Notes under the pieces: model-generated
What the model was told of the DNA's origin: nothing
Database searches by the model: none
What the model saw: only the letters and a program-made list of their open reading frames with translations
Made by a program: the position numbers and the translations under genes
Assembly (NCBI GenBank): GCA_965219485.1
Contig: OZ244774.1
Location: 1,302,001 to 1,366,000, forward strand
DNA from: UBA8337 sp937907245
Lineage (GTDB): Bacteria; Pseudomonadota; Alphaproteobacteria; RS24
Reading direction: 5' to 3'
DNA: 64,000 nucleotides
Shown: in pieces, positions 16,918 to 26,491 of the stretch
How the letters are laid out: each line of letters starts with the position of its first letter
Numbering within the stretch: the first letter of the stretch is position 1

Positions 16918-18267
16918 ATGGATCCCCGCACCGAAGCCCTATTAACCAAGCAACCCCTTCCTCTTTTGTTAGGCCTTACGGCCCCCAACACGGCCGCTTT
17001 CGCCATTCAAGCTGGCGTGAACCTAACCGAGGTTTGGATTATTAGCCGATTGGGTACCGAGGCCCTGGCAGCCATTGCCCTGGTGTTCCCCTTATTAATG
17101 CTCACGCAAACCATGTCTGGTGGCGCGCTAGGCGGAGCCATTTCTTCCGCCATCGCGCGGGCCTTGGGAAATGGCGATACCGACCGAGCCGAAAAACTCG
17201 TGTGGCATGCAATTTTTGGCGGCGCTATCGGTGCCTTCGCGTTTTTAATTATCTTCAGTTTATTTGGCCGTTCGTTTTTAACCTTCCTCGGCGGCGATGG
17301 CGCCATTCTCGAGGCCGCCATGTCCTATTGTTGGGTGCTATTTATCGGCGGCATCACCTTGTGGATTTCCACCGTCTTCGGGTCTGTTTTCCGAGGCGCT
17401 GGCGACATGGGGTTTCCCGCTAAACTGATGATTATGAGCGCGGTCATTCAGGTGCCAACGACGGCCATTCTCGTGCTCGGCCTGTTCGGGATGCCACAAC
17501 TTGGGGTCGCAGGCGCGGCTGTCTCTAGTGTTCTTTCGGCGTTTATTATGGGCTTGTTTTTATGGGCGCGACTGGCGTCCACCAAAACGGCCACCCCCCT
17601 TCGGCGTGCGCAATTCGGCTGGCAGCCAAATTTGGTGACCGAGATTTTAAAAGTGGCCCGCCCCGCCAGCATCAACCCTTTAATGACCGTTGGTACTATT
17701 TTGGGCCTTACGGCTTTGGTCGGCTCCTTCGGACCCGAAGCCCTGGCTGGCTATGGCATTGGCACGCGCATTGAGTTTCTCATGCTGCCAATTATTTTTG
17801 CTTTCGGCACGGCGTTAACAACCATTGTAGGCACCAATATTGGCGCCGGTAATTATGACCGAGCCGAAAGCGCGGCGTGGTATGGCGTCGCTAGTGTGGC
17901 TGTTTTATGCGGCGTGGCCGGCGGACTATTGGCGCTTTTCCCGCAAGCTTGGATTCCCATTTTCACCGATAATGCCATCGCCTATGAGACGGCTAAATCT
18001 TATATTCAAATCGTTGGGCCAGCCTATCCATTTTTGGGCATGGGGCTTATTCTTTATTTTGCCAGCCAAGGCGCCGGTATTATGACTTGGCCCATTCGAG
18101 CCATGATGGCGCGCTTCGTTTTATCGGTGGGTGGCGCAGCGGCGCTGGTGCATTATGCGGGCTACGGCGTGGAGGCCATTTTTGCCGTCAGTAGTGTGGC
18201 TCTGGTTATTTATGCAAGCCTTATTGTAACGGCGATTTATCGAGGTGCTTGGCGCCCCAAGACATAG
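16918..18267 (+). CDS. MATE family multidrug/toxin efflux transporter
   Basis: 449 residues, about 12 hydrophobic segments. The MATE arrangement is visible: an N-terminal half with LTEVWIISRLGTEALAAIAL, FGSVFRGAGDMGFPAKLM, and a C-terminal half with FGTALTTIVGTNIGAGNYDRAE. These proteins exchange drugs or metabolites for Na+ or H+ at the inner membrane. It stands alone, ending 3 bp before the convergent MFS gene. Substrate unknown. Confidence 0.9.
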   Translation: MDPRTEALLTKQPLPLLLGLTAPNTAAFAIQAGVNLTEVWIISRLGTEALAAIALVFPLLMLTQTMSGGALGGAISSAIARALGNGDTDRAEKLVWHAIFGGAIGAFAFLIIFSLFGRSFLTFLGGDGAILEAAMSYCWVLFIGGITLWISTVFGSVFRGAGDMGFPAKLMIMSAVIQVPTTAILVLGLFGMPQLGVAGAAVSSVLSAFIMGLFLWARLASTKTATPLRRAQFGWQPNLVTEILKVARPASINPLMTVGTILGLTALVGSFGPEALAGYGIGTRIEFLMLPIIFAFGTALTTIVGTNIGAGNYDRAESAAWYGVASVAVLCGVAGGLLALFPQAWIPIFTDNAIAYETAKSYIQIVGPAYPFLGMGLILYFASQGAGIMTWPIRAMMARFVLSVGGAAALVHYAGYGVEAIFAVSSVALVIYASLIVTAIYRGAWRPKT

Positions 18268-18270
18268 CCT

Positions 18271-19494
18271 TTAGCCACGAACCAAGTCTGGCGAACGCGC
18301 CATCCATAGAGCCCCAAAAGCCAGAAGGCTGCACAGGCTAACAAAAGCAAAAGCATTGCCATAGCCGCCGCCGAAGTCGTAAATCAAGCCAATGGCAATC
18401 GGCCCGGAGGCCACGCCAAAATTCATAATCAATTGCTGATAGCTCAAGATACGTGGAAAATCACGCAAACCAAAAGCAGACGCCACCAGCAAAGGCTGAA
18501 CCATTAAAATATTGCCAACGGTAAACCCAAACACCATGGTCATAGCCAAAACCGCCAATTCGCCTTGCGCCAACGACATGGCAAAAAGGGTTGCCGCTTG
18601 CAGCAGATAAACGCTCAGAACGAATTTAAACAAGTTCAAACGATCTAAAATAGCGCCACAAATCAGCCGCCCCACCAGCGAACAAAACGCCACGGAGGCG
18701 ATGGTAATCGCCGCCGTCTCGGCATCGGCTCGCTCGAGACCCCATTTAAAAACATGGGCGATGGTGCCAACTTGAGCCATAAGCGCCAAGATTGACGCCG
18801 CCGCCGACCAGCGGAAAAACCGCGACCGCAAAGCCTCGCCTGCACTTAACCCATCGGGCAGAGTATTTTCGCTTTGTCCATTGTGCGCATCGCCATCGGG
18901 CAGCAGCCCCATGGCTTGTGGGCTGGGCCGCAAAAATGCCAAGGTTAGCGGCACATTTGCCAGAATGACCCAAAAAACCCAGCCGCTTTGCAACGTTTCC
19001 AAACCGCCCGTTTTCAGCATTTGCGCCAAGGCAGGCGTCAATAAAACGCCGCCCAAAGACAAGCCAGATTGCGTGAGCGCCAGCCCCAAAGCACGACGAC
19101 GAACAAACCAGCGCGCCACCACCGTGGTAGCTGGCACCAGCGCGGTCATCGAATAGCCAATACCCAAAAGCACATAGACGCCATAAACATCGGGAAGGCT
19201 GGAAACGCGCGGCAGTAAAACATAAGCGCCTGCAATCACCAGCGTGCCAAGAACCACACAATAGCGCACATCATAGCGCGAAATTAATTCGCCCACAGCA
19301 ATGCCCGCAAAGCCCGCGGCCACCAGAAAAAGCGTATTGGCGGCCGAGATTTGCGCCACGCTAAACCCAGTGGCAGCGACAATCGTTTCGAGCAATACCG
19401 ACATCGCGTAAAAAATCATACCCGCGCCAATAAACAAGCTGTAGCCAATGGCCAGCAATACCAACCAACCAAAGAAAAAAGGCGGACGTTTCAT
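18271..19494 (-). CDS. MFS transporter (oxalate/formate- or monocarboxylate-type)
   Basis: 407 residues. The ATG at 19494 (MKRPPFFFGW) has CAGGTG upstream and starts 2 bp after the crotonase stop; a start five codons earlier overlaps that gene. Twelve hydrophobic segments, with VARWFVRRRALGLALTQSG between TM4 and 5, a typical position in OFA/monocarboxylate porters. The transcriptional link with an enoyl-CoA hydratase suggests uptake of a carboxylic acid that is then activated and degraded. Substrate is inferred. Confidence 0.85.
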   Translation of the reverse strand: MKRPPFFFGWLVLLAIGYSLFIGAGMIFYAMSVLLETIVAATGFSVAQISAANTLFLVAAGFAGIAVGELISRYDVRYCVVLGTLVIAGAYVLLPRVSSLPDVYGVYVLLGIGYSMTALVPATTVVARWFVRRRALGLALTQSGLSLGGVLLTPALAQMLKTGGLETLQSGWVFWVILANVPLTLAFLRPSPQAMGLLPDGDAHNGQSENTLPDGLSAGEALRSRFFRWSAAASILALMAQVGTIAHVFKWGLERADAETAAITIASVAFCSLVGRLICGAILDRLNLFKFVLSVYLLQAATLFAMSLAQGELAVLAMTMVFGFTVGNILMVQPLLVASAFGLRDFPRILSYQQLIMNFGVASGPIAIGLIYDFGGGYGNAFAFVSLCSLLAFGALWMARSPDLVRG

Positions 19495-19496
19495 GC

Positions 19497-20261
19497 TCAC
19501 ACCTGCCACTTGGGACTGCGTTTTTCGGCGAAGGCGCGCGGGCCTTCTCGCGCATCCTCGCTTTTGGCCCAGTCTCGATACGCCGGATAGCCGCCCTGGT
19601 TTTTCAAGGCGTCTGCTAAACTCGGCTCATCGAGCCCGCGCATAACAGTTTGTTTAGAGGCGCGCACGGCCATCGGCGACGCACGTAAAATACTTTCGCA
19701 CCATGTCTCAACCGCAGCGTCAAGCGCCTCGGGAGCCACCACTTGATTGACCAGCCCAAGGCTTTCCGCCTTGGCGGCGTCTACGCGCTGACCTGTCAAA
19801 ATCATTCCCATGGCTTGCTTTAAGCCAATTTGGCGCGGCAAACGGTGCAGCCCGCCACCTAAGGCCACCACACCCGCCAGAGGTTCTGGCAAGCCAAAGC
19901 TCGCCGTTTCGCTTGCCACAATAATATCGCATGCCAAAGCAATCTCGAATCCGCCGCCCAATGCCAATCCATTCACCGCAGCGATAATCGGCTTGTTGAG
20001 GTCATAACGCTCTATCAATCCGGCGTAGCCAGAGCTTGGGTAGGCGCCCTGCTGGTCGACGGTTTTTAAATCGCTGCCCGCACAAAAGGCGCGCTCGCCC
20101 GCACCCTTTATCACACAAATACGCTGGCTATCCTGCGCTGCAAAAGCATCAAAGGCGGCGTGTAACCCTTCATGCATTTCCGGCGTAATCGCGTTCATCG
20201 CAGCCGGACGGTTCAAGGTAATTGTGGTGACTTGAGCTTTCTGCTCAACGATAATATCCAT
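19497..20261 (-). CDS. Enoyl-CoA hydratase/isomerase family protein
   Basis: 254 residues, crotonase family. Oxyanion-hole segments FCAGSDLK and VNGLALGGGFEIALACD are present, and GLPEPLAGVVALGGGLHRLPR places an acidic residue in the catalytic loop. It begins 9 bp before the purT stop and is followed 2 bp later by an MFS transporter, so purT-crotonase-MFS may form one transcript. Likely acts on a short acyl-CoA; exact reaction not determined. Confidence 0.88.
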   Translation of the reverse strand: MDIIVEQKAQVTTITLNRPAAMNAITPEMHEGLHAAFDAFAAQDSQRICVIKGAGERAFCAGSDLKTVDQQGAYPSSGYAGLIERYDLNKPIIAAVNGLALGGGFEIALACDIIVASETASFGLPEPLAGVVALGGGLHRLPRQIGLKQAMGMILTGQRVDAAKAESLGLVNQVVAPEALDAAVETWCESILRASPMAVRASKQTVMRGLDEPSLADALKNQGGYPAYRDWAKSEDAREGPRAFAEKRSPKWQV

Positions 20262-20269
20262 AATGCTTC

Positions 20270-21406
20270 CTAACTATAGGTGATGGCTATTTTGCCGCGC
20301 GCCAATTTGGCCGTGGCCACATCGGGGGCAAAAACAAGGCCCAAACGTCGGTTGGGATAAGCGGTCGGCTTGTTAAAATGCATCGCTTCGACCTGCGGCA
20401 TAGCCTCTACTTTATCCATATTTTCAATATGATAGCTATCCGCCGCCTGCGTGGCATTTATTGTGTGGCAGGCACCAGAGCGCAGCAACGTGATGTCGCT
20501 AATCGGCAAATTTAAAATAGCGCGTGCGTGCAAATCGAACTCAGATAGGTTTTGCGTATATAAGGTCAGCAATCCCGTATCATGCGGACGCGGGCTCAAT
20601 TCCGAAAAAATCACCTCTTGCCCCCGAACAAAAAACTCGACCCCAAAAAGGCCATAGCCTTGCAAATCATCGGTAATCCGGCGCGCCATATCTTGTGCCT
20701 TCGCTTCCAAAGCCCCCATATCAAATGTGCCTTGCTCGCTGAGCTTAAAGTCTCCATCCACTTGCTCATGACGCAAAACCGGACAGAAAACCGTCTCGCC
20801 GTTTTTTTGCCGAATGGTCAAAAGTGTAATTTCATAATCAAAGTCGATAAACTCTTCGATGATCACTTTAGGACGATCGCCGCGCATGTTTTCTACCGCG
20901 TGATGCCAAGCCGCTTGTGCGCTTGGCTCGTCGTCTGCTTCCACGGTCGATTGGCCCTTGCCAGATGAACTCATGACCGGTTTCACCACCGTCCGTAGCT
21001 TCATGTCGCGATAGCTTTTTAATAATTCGTCTAGGCTTTCGGCATAGGTATATTTCGCGGTTGGCAAGCCAATCTCAGCCGCGCGATCGCGGATGCGGTC
21101 TCGGTTCATTGTCAAATCGACGGCGCGCGCAGAAGGCACAATCGTGCGTGTTTTTTCTAAGTCTAATAAAACTTGTGTGTTGATGGCTTCAATCTCAGGC
21201 ACCACAAAGTCTGGGTCTGTGTCTTGCACATGGGCGCGCAATTGGGCCTCATCCAGCATATCAAAGACAAGGGCTTGGTCGGCCACTTGCATGGCGGGGG
21301 CATTTTCATAACGGTCGCAAGCCACTACCGTGCAGCCTAAGCGCTTGAGACTGATGGTTAACTCGCGGCCCAGCTCGCCCGAGCCGAGTAACATTATCTT
21401 CTTCAC
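20270..21406 (-). CDS. purT: Formate-dependent phosphoribosylglycinamide formyltransferase
   Basis: 378 residues. The GTG at 21406 has GGGAGG upstream; a longer reading begins in the intergenic region. PurT makes formyl-GAR from GAR, formate and ATP in purine synthesis. ATP-grasp features are visible: IMLLGSGELGRELTI (nucleotide loop), VVKPVMSSSGKGQST, IIEEFIDFDYEITLLT, and FGVEFFVRGQEVIFSELSPRPHDTG. Length is close to E. coli PurT (about 392). It heads a probable transcript with a crotonase and an MFS gene that are metabolically unrelated. Confidence 0.95.
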   Translation of the reverse strand: MKKIMLLGSGELGRELTISLKRLGCTVVACDRYENAPAMQVADQALVFDMLDEAQLRAHVQDTDPDFVVPEIEAINTQVLLDLEKTRTIVPSARAVDLTMNRDRIRDRAAEIGLPTAKYTYAESLDELLKSYRDMKLRTVVKPVMSSSGKGQSTVEADDEPSAQAAWHHAVENMRGDRPKVIIEEFIDFDYEITLLTIRQKNGETVFCPVLRHEQVDGDFKLSEQGTFDMGALEAKAQDMARRITDDLQGYGLFGVEFFVRGQEVIFSELSPRPHDTGLLTLYTQNLSEFDLHARAILNLPISDITLLRSGACHTINATQAADSYHIENMDKVEAMPQVEAMHFNKPTAYPNRRLGLVFAPDVATAKLARGKIAITYS

Positions 21407-21554
21407 GCCTGATTTCCTCCCGAGGCCGCTTGACCCTATCTGATAAATAGCCCTAACCTTGGCTAGGAGCATAATCTAAGTCGCAGAAAAAGAAAGCCGC
21501 TCAAGCCGACATCTCGGCAATCTCGCTTTCTCGCTGCCAGTTCGGGAGAGCCAA

Positions 21555-22028
21555 ATGGAAGCCTATCAAAAACAATTACTCGGCCACGCTATGTGGGTTT
21601 TAGTCATCGGTTTATTGTGTGGCTTTATGCTGGCCATCAGCCTCATCGGCGGATTAGAGATCGTGCCGGGCGTTTTTGTTAATGTGCCAATGTTTGGCAC
21701 CACAGAGGGCTGGGTTCGCGCCCATGCGGGTGGCATTAGCAATTGCCTGCTAATGGTGGCCATGGCGTTTGCCTTGCCGCATTGCGGATTGGCCACAGCG
21801 CGCGCGCAGTTGTTCGCCAAAGGCATTATTTTTGCCGGCTGGAGCAATACCATCTTTTATTGGGCGGGAAATGCCTCGGGCTCTCGCGCCTTATCGTTTA
21901 GCGATAATGCTTTGGGCAGCTCGAATATTCTGGGCGTCATTGGCTATACGCTAGCCGTGGTGGCAGCGGTCGTGACGCTTTATATTGCCGCCCAAATGGG
22001 CCGCGGATTTTTAAAAAAATCAGCCTAA
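21555..22028 (+). CDS. Styrene oxide isomerase (StyC)-like membrane protein
   Basis: 157 residues with four hydrophobic segments. The pattern GH near residue 11, GGLEIVPG (32-39), EGWVRAHAG with H57, N63, FALP, then GWSNTIFYWAGN with Y102 and RALSFSDNALG closely tracks styrene oxide isomerase as I remember it. There, the RAH histidine binds haem b and nearby Asn and Tyr help the epoxide-to-aldehyde Meinwald rearrangement. All three positions are kept here. No styrene monooxygenase is adjacent, so the natural epoxide is unknown. The ATG at 21555 has GGGAGAG upstream. It ends 6 bp before the convergent helicase gene. Confidence 0.72.
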   Translation: MEAYQKQLLGHAMWVLVIGLLCGFMLAISLIGGLEIVPGVFVNVPMFGTTEGWVRAHAGGISNCLLMVAMAFALPHCGLATARAQLFAKGIIFAGWSNTIFYWAGNASGSRALSFSDNALGSSNILGVIGYTLAVVAAVVTLYIAAQMGRGFLKKSA

Positions 22029-22034
22029 TGAAAT

Positions 22035-23555
22035 CTAGTCGGCGCGGTTTCCCTGAGGCTTACCGCCAGACCCTGTGGGTCGGCTACCGCGATGCCCTGG
22101 CTTCTTGCCGCCAGGTTTCCCGCCGGGCTTGCCTTTAAAGCCGCTCGGTTTGCCGCCAGGTTTACCTTTAAATCCACCCGGTTTCCCGCCCGGTTTCCCA
22201 CCCGGTTTTCCGCTCGGTTTTCCGCCGGGCTTACCGTCGCGTTTGCCCTGTGGTTTGGCGTCCCAATTGCCTTTTTCTCTATTACGCGGCTTCTTGCCTT
22301 GCTTGCGTTTGGGCCGTGGTGGCATCGAGCCATCTTCGAAATCACTCAAAGTTTTGGTAGGCTGAACTTCTATGCCTTCTTGAGCCGACGCCTCCCCACC
22401 CTTCGCCAGCTCGGGGGCTTTGCTTTCGCGCATAGCGACCGTGACGTTTTGTGTCGGCAGGCTCAACTTTGTGAGGCGCTCGACATCGCGCATACGTTTT
22501 TTCTCATCGGGCGCACATAGCGTAATGGCGCGGCCTTCGCGGCCTGCCCGCGCCGTGCGGCCAATGCGGTGAACATAGCTTTCCGGCTGCGTCGGCGGAT
22601 CATAATTGACCACCAAAGACACATCGGGAATATCAATACCGCGCGCGGCCACATCGGTCGCAACCAAAATATGTTCTTTGCCTGAGCGAAACATATCGAG
22701 CGCGCGCTGGCGCTGCGCTTGGCTTTTATTGCCATGAATGGCCGATGCGTGAACGCCCTGTTTTTTCAAGAAGGTGACCAAATCATTGGCCCCATGTTTG
22801 GTGCGCGTAAACACAATCGTGCGGAACTCGTTTTCTAATTGAGCTAGCAAAAAAGGTCGCTTGCTGGCGCGGTCCATCAGGTAAACCATCTGCTCAATCT
22901 TCTCGATAGGCGTGCCTTGTTTGGCAACCTGAACATCTACCGGATCGGTGAGAAACTCATTAGCGAGTTTGCGAATTTCTTTCGGCATCGTCGCCGACAG
23001 CAAAACCGTCTGGCGGTCTTGCGGCGCCTTGCGCATAATTCTACGAATGGCGGGGAAAAACCCTAGGTCCATCATTTGATCGGCTTCATCCAGCACAACA
23101 ATTTTCGTGTCTTGTAGCGAAATCGTGCCTTGCTTCAGATGATCTTCCAAACGCCCGGGTGTGGCCACCATAATATCGAGGCCGCGAAACAGTTTCTTTA
23201 CTTGTGGTGGATATTTCATTCCGCCCACAATCGTTGCTCGTTGATGATAAATTTTATCGCCATATTTCCCGATGTTATCGTCAATCTGGCTGGCCAGTTC
23301 GCGCGTTGGCACAACAATCAGGGCCGTGCAGCGTTTGGGTTCCACAGGGGTTTTGGCTTGTATCAACATTTCCAAAATTGGCAACACAAAGGCTGCTGTC
23401 TTGCCTGTGCCGGTTTGGGCAATGCCCACGACATCGCGACCTTTCAGGAGCTCAGGAATGGTTTTTTCTTGAATGGGGGTAGGTTCCGAATAGCCACTTT
23501 TTTCAAGCGTTTCGGCCAGTTGCTTGGACAGACCAAGCGAAGCAAATTTAGACAT
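22035..23555 (-). CDS. rhlE: DEAD-box ATP-dependent RNA helicase, RhlE-like
   Basis: 506 residues. Q motif YSEPTPIQEKTIP, Walker A AQTGTGKT, PTRELA, DEAD at VVLDEADQMMD, SAT, then ATDVAARGID and HRIGRTARAGREG complete the two RecA domains in the first ~370 residues. The basic tail (~380-506) turns into a low-complexity region of G-K-P-G/S-G units, probably an RNA-binding disordered tail. Role: unwinding of RNA in ribosome assembly or mRNA decay. RhlE is the closest type by its N-terminus. Confidence 0.93.
   Translation of the reverse strand: MSKFASLGLSKQLAETLEKSGYSEPTPIQEKTIPELLKGRDVVGIAQTGTGKTAAFVLPILEMLIQAKTPVEPKRCTALIVVPTRELASQIDDNIGKYGDKIYHQRATIVGGMKYPPQVKKLFRGLDIMVATPGRLEDHLKQGTISLQDTKIVVLDEADQMMDLGFFPAIRRIMRKAPQDRQTVLLSATMPKEIRKLANEFLTDPVDVQVAKQGTPIEKIEQMVYLMDRASKRPFLLAQLENEFRTIVFTRTKHGANDLVTFLKKQGVHASAIHGNKSQAQRQRALDMFRSGKEHILVATDVAARGIDIPDVSLVVNYDPPTQPESYVHRIGRTARAGREGRAITLCAPDEKKRMRDVERLTKLSLPTQNVTVAMRESKAPELAKGGEASAQEGIEVQPTKTLSDFEDGSMPPRPKRKQGKKPRNREKGNWDAKPQGKRDGKPGGKPSGKPGGKPGGKPGGFKGKPGGKPSGFKGKPGGKPGGKKPGHRGSRPTGSGGKPQGNRAD
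22065..22250. repeat. Coding low-complexity repeat (Gly-Lys-Pro units)
   Basis: Tandem degenerate copies of a 12-15 bp unit encode repeated GKPGG, GKPSG and FKGKPGG in the C-terminal tail of the helicase. The repeat is on the minus strand in frame and is explained by the protein's disordered RNA-binding tail. Such tracts vary in copy number between strains. Confidence 0.7.
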
Positions 23556-23746
23556 ATAATTTCCTAGGATTTTTCTAAAATCGCGTCCAAAAATACATCG
23601 CGCGATACAGCTGCAAACAGCTTATGAGTTTCGTTGGGCGATGCTTAGCATGGATTGCTTGCAAAACAGTAAAGAATAATTTCACTTCCTTGCTTTGCCT
23701 TTTTCCTCCAGTTAAGACACACTCGTGGAAAATCGGAGAAAGACCT

Positions 23747-26488
23747 ATGACGCGTTCCCCTGCCCTCACTATTTTGCTGTCTACCTGGCTTGCCGCCTCG
23801 CTGGGTTTTGCCCATGCTGCCCCCGCCACGTCCAAGCCCGCCACATCCAAGCCTGCTGCGCAGGTAATCGCCACGCAAATAACCGCCAAGAACGCCCATC
23901 AATGGGTGCAAAAAGGGCCAGACGCCATCGGCGGCATTGGCGACTGGGTATTATCCAACGGCACATTATGCATCATTTTGGCAGGCCTTCCCCACGAAGG
24001 CGACTTTTCAGCCTCTGGCGGCACGCTGCGCGACATCGGTTATTGCGCGCGTGACGACGACCAATATGTCTCATCGCAAGATTTGGTAAATGGCAGCCTC
24101 GCACAACCCGTCGATATTTCCGACATTCGCGCCAGCCAAAATAAACAGGCCGCCAGCTTGGTTACTTTGGGCTCGCATCATGGGCTACAAGTCGAAACAC
24201 GCTATACGGTGTCTCGTCAGGTGCCGGAGCGCTTGCAAATTTCGAAAACCATATGGCGGCAAAATGAAGATGCCACCGACCCCAGCTTGTTTAGCACCGC
24301 CGTTTTAAACTATCACTCGATGGAGACCTTCTTGCTGTCCACGCAAGACCCTTCGCTTTCCAACGGCTTTGTTCAACAACAATTCGTGGGTCGCGGGCCC
24401 TTATCTTATGCCGACACAGCTCGCCCCGTAGATACGGTTATTTTGCTATCGCCGCATGATGCGCGGGTGCCGATAAGTTATGGCTGGCGGCAAGTCTCAG
24501 CTCATCTAGTGCAAGACGATACGCGCCGTGCCTTGCCAAGCTTTGCACTGGCTGACCGCAGCGCTTTGGCTTTTCTTACTTTAGTGGAACCGCTGTCCTT
24601 TGGAAGTGACAAGCGTTTGGGCCTCGCGCAATTGCTACAAGTGGCGCTGATGGAGATAGAGCTGGGCGATAAATTGCACCTAGAAGAAGAAATTTGGGTC
24701 GCCCCCAGCGCCGATGTCTCGGCTATAACAGATTTATTATTTGCCGATGCCGCCATGGTTCAGGGCCAATTAAGCCCGACCGACCAAACCGTGCGGGTGC
24801 ATATTGACCGCGCAGACGGCGCGCCTTTCACACAAACCACGGCAGATGAACAAGGCAAGTTTTCGGCCAAACTGCCGGCCGGAGATTATGCCATCCGTCT
24901 TATGTCTGCCGCTGCCCAGACAGTGGTGAAACCGTTTACCATGGCGGCCACAACCACTAAGCTGAAAGCCATGAGCCCGTCGCGAGCCGCCCGCATCACC
25001 TTGCCGCGCGGCCAAGCTATGCGATTGGCTTTTCGGGGCCAAAACACCACGACCAACCCCGATTTTGAAGACAGTCTGACGGGCTACCGAATTGAAAACG
25101 CCGACGGCCCCATAGAGGAGCCAGCCGCCTCGGACATTCATTTGGCGGGCGTAGCCAGCGACCCAACGCATGTGTTTTTGCCAAATGGCGATTACACGGT
25201 TTATGCCGTGCATGGCCCCGAATTTTCGGTCGAAACTAGCGAGATAAAAGTGCGCGATGGCGCCGATATAACCCTGCGCATCAATACGCCAAAGCGGGTG
25301 CTTAGCACGCCCAATCATATGAGCGTCGATATGCATGTGCATTCCGGCCCTAGCCTCGACAATTCATTTTCGACCGAAAAACGGGTTCGTACTTTCGTGG
25401 CCGAGCGCGGCGAAGTGATGGTGGCAGCCGAACATGACACTATTTTTGACTTTAACCCGCTATTGCGCGAGATGAAGGTGAGCGACAAAATGATTGCTAT
25501 CACCGGCTCCGAAGTGACCAGCACGCTAGAAACCCCACGCGCGCCTCACACTATTGGGCATATGAATTTCTTTCCGCTACAGGTGCAGCCGCATGCCTAT
25601 CGCCGGGGCTTGAAGGCACATGAAAACCGGCGCACCCGCGATGTGTTGCACGATATGCATGTTCACCATGGCGATCCGGTGGCGCAACTCAACCATGCGC
25701 GCGATAGTTTTAAACTATCGCGTAAGCTGCCAGATGATTTTGCCGAACATATAAATGGCGAACAATTTTTCGATCATATGGGCGTGGCGGCGCATCCCTA
25801 TCAGCCGCATAAACCCCTTACCAGCGCGCCCAACAATAGCCTTGTCGCGGCGGATCCGATTACCGGCTTCCGCGATATTGATTTTGACGTGATGGAAATT
25901 ATGAACGGCACCCAAGACCATCGCCCAGACCGCGTAGCCGCCTCGCGCCTCGATTGGTTATCGCTGGTAGCCCAAGGCGAGAGGCTGGCCGCTACTGCCA
26001 ATAGCGACAGCCATGACACCACCCAACAAGTAGCCCTGCCGCGAAATATGGTGCGCCTCCATGCGGATACGCTGACTGAATTTAAGATGACCCGCTTCAC
26101 TGCATCCGTAAAATCGGGTGCTTTTTATGGCACCACAGGGCCATTCATCGAACTGGCGCTTGGCGATGCCAAAATGGGACAAACCCATCGCGGCACATCG
26201 GGTGTTTTAAAAGGGCGCATTTTCAGCGCCGATTGGGCCCAAGCCGATACGCTAAAAGTGCAGCTCAATGGCCAAACCATCTATAGCCAGCCCTTGCCCA
26301 AAGATGGCGTTTTCTCGCTACCGATGGACTTTCAAGACGATGGCTTTGTAACGCTAGAGGCCAGTGGGCCAGCCAGCGATATTTATAAAGCGGTCTATCC
26401 GGGGTTCTTCCCTTACGCCTATAGCAACCCGATTTACGTCGATGCCAATGGCGACGGAAAATGGACACCGCCCGGTATCACGCAATAG
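23747..26488 (+). CDS. Secreted CehA/McbA-type metallohydrolase (PHP domain)
   Basis: 913 residues from the ATG at 23747 (GGAGAAA upstream); a longer reading through 23624 lacks a ribosome site. A signal peptide is clear (hydrophobic LTILLSTWLAASLGFAHA, cut before APATSK). Residues ~40-500 are beta-rich with a carboxypeptidase-regulatory-like segment. From ~528 comes a PHP/CehA metal site: DMHVHSG, AAEHDT, ITGSEVTS, HIGHMNFFPL-like positions and later ATANSDSHDT. Such proteins hydrolyse phosphodiesters or esters in the periplasm. The convergent GPH sugar symporter 4 bp away might import a product. Substrate unknown. Confidence 0.85.
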   Translation: MTRSPALTILLSTWLAASLGFAHAAPATSKPATSKPAAQVIATQITAKNAHQWVQKGPDAIGGIGDWVLSNGTLCIILAGLPHEGDFSASGGTLRDIGYCARDDDQYVSSQDLVNGSLAQPVDISDIRASQNKQAASLVTLGSHHGLQVETRYTVSRQVPERLQISKTIWRQNEDATDPSLFSTAVLNYHSMETFLLSTQDPSLSNGFVQQQFVGRGPLSYADTARPVDTVILLSPHDARVPISYGWRQVSAHLVQDDTRRALPSFALADRSALAFLTLVEPLSFGSDKRLGLAQLLQVALMEIELGDKLHLEEEIWVAPSADVSAITDLLFADAAMVQGQLSPTDQTVRVHIDRADGAPFTQTTADEQGKFSAKLPAGDYAIRLMSAAAQTVVKPFTMAATTTKLKAMSPSRAARITLPRGQAMRLAFRGQNTTTNPDFEDSLTGYRIENADGPIEEPAASDIHLAGVASDPTHVFLPNGDYTVYAVHGPEFSVETSEIKVRDGADITLRINTPKRVLSTPNHMSVDMHVHSGPSLDNSFSTEKRVRTFVAERGEVMVAAEHDTIFDFNPLLREMKVSDKMIAITGSEVTSTLETPRAPHTIGHMNFFPLQVQPHAYRRGLKAHENRRTRDVLHDMHVHHGDPVAQLNHARDSFKLSRKLPDDFAEHINGEQFFDHMGVAAHPYQPHKPLTSAPNNSLVAADPITGFRDIDFDVMEIMNGTQDHRPDRVAASRLDWLSLVAQGERLAATANSDSHDTTQQVALPRNMVRLHADTLTEFKMTRFTASVKSGAFYGTTGPFIELALGDAKMGQTHRGTSGVLKGRIFSADWAQADTLKVQLNGQTIYSQPLPKDGVFSLPMDFQDDGFVTLEASGPASDIYKAVYPGFFPYAYSNPIYVDANGDGKWTPPGITQ

Positions 26489-26491
26489 CCT

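Noticed and set aside
22065..22250. Tandem repeat resembling a short CRISPR-like or satellite array
   Set aside because: Units are in frame and encode the Gly-Lys-Pro tail of the DEAD-box helicase; there are no unique spacers.
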